Shown: piece after piece, positions 7,281-8,113 of the stretch
How the letters are laid out: each line of letters starts with the position of its first letter
Position numbering within the stretch: position 1 is the stretch's first letter
Assembly: GCA_023484645.1 (NCBI GenBank)
Contig: JAMCZZ010000013.1
Location: 1 to 8,113, forward strand
Source: Patescibacteria group bacterium
GTDB lineage: Bacteria > Patescibacteria > UBA1384 > XYA2-FULL-43-10 > 1-14-0-10-43-13
Length of the DNA: 8,113 nt
Direction of reading: 5' to 3'
Notes under the pieces: model-generated
Databases searched by the model: none
Told to the model about the DNA's origin: nothing
Seen by the model: the letters and a program-made list of their open reading frames with translations, nothing else
Program-made: the position numbers and the translations under genes

Positions 7281-7307
7281 TCATCCCCGTGAAGACGGGG
7301 ATCCAGA
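7281..7307 (+). repeat. Left 27-nt palindromic inverted repeat of the GIY-YIG cassette
   Basis: The stem ATCCCCGT (7283-7290) pairs perfectly with ACGGGGAT (7295-7302) around a GAAG loop (7291-7294), followed by CCAGA. The unit matches the reverse complement of 7604-7630 at 23 of 27 positions, and the four differences are two compensated pairs. It starts 16 nt after the stop of the preceding gene. There is no T-run on the exit side, so it is not a classic terminator in this orientation. Confidence 0.85.
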
Positions 7308-7315
7308 AAAATAAT

Positions 7316-7603
7316 ATGAAAGCATACGTTTATATAACCGCAAATAAAAGAAACGGTACATTGTATGTAGGTGTTACATCGGATTTAATAAAAAGAGTCT
7401 GGCAGCACAAGAACAAACTTATCGATGGGTTTACTAATAAATATGATGTTAATCTCTTGGTATATTACGAAGAGCATGATGATATTAAAGAGGCTATCCA
7501 GAGAGAAAAAAGAATCAAAAAATGGGAAAGGGCTTGGAAGTTGAGGATAATAGAAGAAATGAATCCAAACTGGGACGATTTATATAATAATATAATTCAA
7601 TAA
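7316..7603 (+). CDS. Small GIY-YIG nuclease-domain protein
   Basis: A 95-residue protein that is essentially one GIY-YIG nuclease domain. The GIY element is YVYI (4-7) and the YIG element is LYVG (16-19). The expected catalytic set is present: Tyr6, Tyr17, Arg27, His31, Glu64 (in QREKRIKKW) and Asn85 near the C-terminus. It is therefore probably an active metal-dependent DNA-nicking or -cleaving enzyme. It lacks the UvrC helix-hairpin-helix and RNase H parts, so an excinuclease label would be wrong. I place the start at ATG 7316; an in-frame GTG at 7289 lies inside the left palindrome. Neither has a good ribosome-binding site: the nearest purine run, GGGGA (7297-7301), belongs to the hairpin and is 14 nt away. 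The TAA is immediately followed by the right palindrome. Possible roles are cassette mobility or processing of the flanking repeats. Confidence 0.88.
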   Translation: MKAYVYITANKRNGTLYVGVTSDLIKRVWQHKNKLIDGFTNKYDVNLLVYYEEHDDIKEAIQREKRIKKWERAWKLRIIEEMNPNWDDLYNNIIQ

Positions 7604-7630
7604 TCTGGATTCCCGCCTTCGCGGGAATGA
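7604..7630 (-). repeat. Right 27-nt palindromic inverted repeat of the GIY-YIG cassette
   Basis: It begins at the base after the GIY-YIG stop codon. ATTCCCGC (7609-7616) pairs perfectly with GCGGGAAT (7621-7628) around CTTC (7617-7620). It is the inverted partner of 7281-7307. The central 20 bases fit the pattern ATTCCC-N8-GGGAAT, the consensus I recall for the dRS3 repeats of Neisseria. No T-tract follows, so it is unlikely to act as a strong intrinsic terminator before nfo. Confidence 0.85.
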
Positions 7631-7635
7631 CACAG
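7631..7635 (+). repeat. CACAG direct repeat, right copy (putative target-site duplication)
   Basis: Identical to 7276-7280 and directly adjoining the right palindrome. It lies 2 nt before the GGGAGG ribosome-binding site of nfo (7638-7643), so the insertion landed just upstream of the site without damaging it. Confidence 0.5.
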
Positions 7636-7648
7636 TTGGGAGGTTTAA

Positions 7649-8113
7649 ATGAAAATTGGAGCTCATGTTTCAACAAGAATGCCTTTTTCGGAGGCAGTAA
7701 ATAGGGCAAATGAAATTGGTTGTGAATGCATGCAGATTTTTGCTAATCCGCCACAGCGCTGGAATCCTGTGCCAATTGCTGATTCTGAAATTAAGAAATT
7801 TGTGGAGCTGAATAATAAATATGACATTAAGCCAGTAATAATACATGGCATATATCTTCTGAATCTTGCTTCAGAAAATCCATTTTATTATGAAGCCTCA
7901 ATTAAATCTCTAATTGATGACATGCAAAAAGCAGAGAAGTTGGGAGCTGTTGGTGTTAATTTTCATGTTGGTTCTACTAAAGGAAATGAGTTTTCTTCGG
8001 TGCTAAAAAAGATCGTAGAAGCAATAAATAAAATATTAGAAAATTCTCCCGAAGGCCCATACTTAATCTTGGAAAACTCGGCTGGTGCCGGAAACATTAT
8101 TGGTGATATAAAC
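7649..8113 (+). CDS. nfo: Endonuclease IV (AP endonuclease), N-terminal 155 codons, cut by window end
   Basis: Endonuclease IV cleaves DNA 5' to abasic sites and removes 3' blocking groups in base-excision repair, using three zinc ions in a TIM barrel. The visible part opens MKIGAHVST and continues with ANEIGCECMQIFANPPQRW, HGIYLLNLAS (66-75), NFHVGS (104-109) and LENSAGAGN (141-149). His66, His106 and Glu142 fall three residues before the E. coli Nfo zinc ligands H69, H109 and E145, so the alignment is nearly colinear. GGGAGG at 7638-7643 with 5-nt spacing sets the ATG. About 120-130 residues, including the remaining ligands, should lie beyond the window. It was probably the next gene of the same operon before the cassette inserted upstream. 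Confidence 0.95.
   Translation, partial: MKIGAHVSTRMPFSEAVNRANEIGCECMQIFANPPQRWNPVPIADSEIKKFVELNNKYDIKPVIIHGIYLLNLASENPFYYEASIKSLIDDMQKAEKLGAVGVNFHVGSTKGNEFSSVLKKIVEAINKILENSPEGPYLILENSAGAGNIIGDIN

Larger units (their letters stand above)
7281..7630 (+). mobile_element. 350-bp GIY-YIG nuclease cassette bounded by inverted palindromes
   Basis: The segment consists of a 27-nt palindromic repeat, 8 nt, a 95-codon GIY-YIG gene with its stop, and the same repeat inverted. Nothing else is carried. It is flanked by CACAG on both sides and sits between two genes whose other gaps are 0-2 nt. Its removal restores a 29-nt junction with the nfo ribosome-binding site. No transposase is present, so mobility would depend on the GIY-YIG protein itself or on an enzyme supplied elsewhere. 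The structure is seen directly; calling it mobile is inference. Confidence 0.6.

Noticed and set aside
7262..7291. Fusion or TGA readthrough joining the deoxyribosyltransferase-like gene to the GIY-YIG gene, which are in the same frame with only one TGA between them
   Set aside because: A shared frame has a one-in-three chance. The intervening codons are the palindrome itself, and nothing else in the window suggests recoded TGA.
7281..7302. Left palindrome as an ordinary intrinsic terminator for the upstream operon
   Set aside because: GC-rich stem but no T-tract on the + strand. The inverted partner and CACAG repeats are better explained by an inserted element.
7316..7603. Excinuclease UvrC subunit
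   Set aside because: Only the GIY-YIG domain is present at 95 residues; the UvrB-binding, RNase H-like and helix-hairpin-helix parts of UvrC are missing.
7281..7630. CRISPR-like repeats
   Set aside because: Only two copies, in opposite orientation, separated by a complete gene; no array spacing or cas genes.

Overview
The window reads as a low-GC, compact bacterial chromosome segment, most likely from a Candidate Phyla Radiation (Patescibacteria) organism. This is an inference from AT-rich coding sequence, short or overlapping gene junctions, many lysine-rich single-membrane-span proteins, and the style of the FtsH and MurJ sequences. TGA is used as a normal stop (murJ, the deoxyribosyltransferase-like gene) and no long frame needs TGA read as an amino acid. 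That argues against the recoded Gracilibacteria/Absconditabacteria groups. All supported genes lie on the + strand.

Left edge (1-189): the last 31 codons of a DDE/integrase-core transposase enter from outside the window, followed by a short non-coding stretch with a near-consensus sigma-70-type promoter. Positions 190-1068 encode a membrane-anchored, six-cysteine extracytoplasmic protein of unknown family. A 108-base gap with a weak promoter candidate leads into the core block.

Core block (1177-7264): tilS (tRNA-Ile lysidine synthase), ftsH (membrane AAA+ zinc protease) and murJ (lipid II flippase) are followed by a small single-span protein with a predicted lipid-binding-like beta domain, a calcineurin-type metallophosphoesterase and a nucleoside 2-deoxyribosyltransferase-like protein. 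Gaps from ftsH onward are 2 nt, a 14-nt overlap, a 1-nt overlap and 1 nt, so this is probably one transcription unit with translational coupling. It joins tRNA modification, membrane protein quality control, envelope precursor export and nucleotide-related enzymes.

Right edge (7265-8113): a 350-bp cassette (7281-7630) contains only a 95-residue GIY-YIG nuclease gene between two inverted 27-nt palindromic repeats. It is bounded by a 5-bp direct repeat, CACAG, that looks like a target-site duplication. Removing the cassette and one CACAG leaves a 29-nt junction between the deoxyribosyltransferase-like gene and nfo (endonuclease IV), with nfo's ribosome-binding site intact. The two palindromes differ at four bases that form two compensated base pairs. 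This cassette is the most interesting object in the window: a candidate minimal mobile element in which a GIY-YIG nuclease is associated with REP-like palindromes. nfo runs off the right end.
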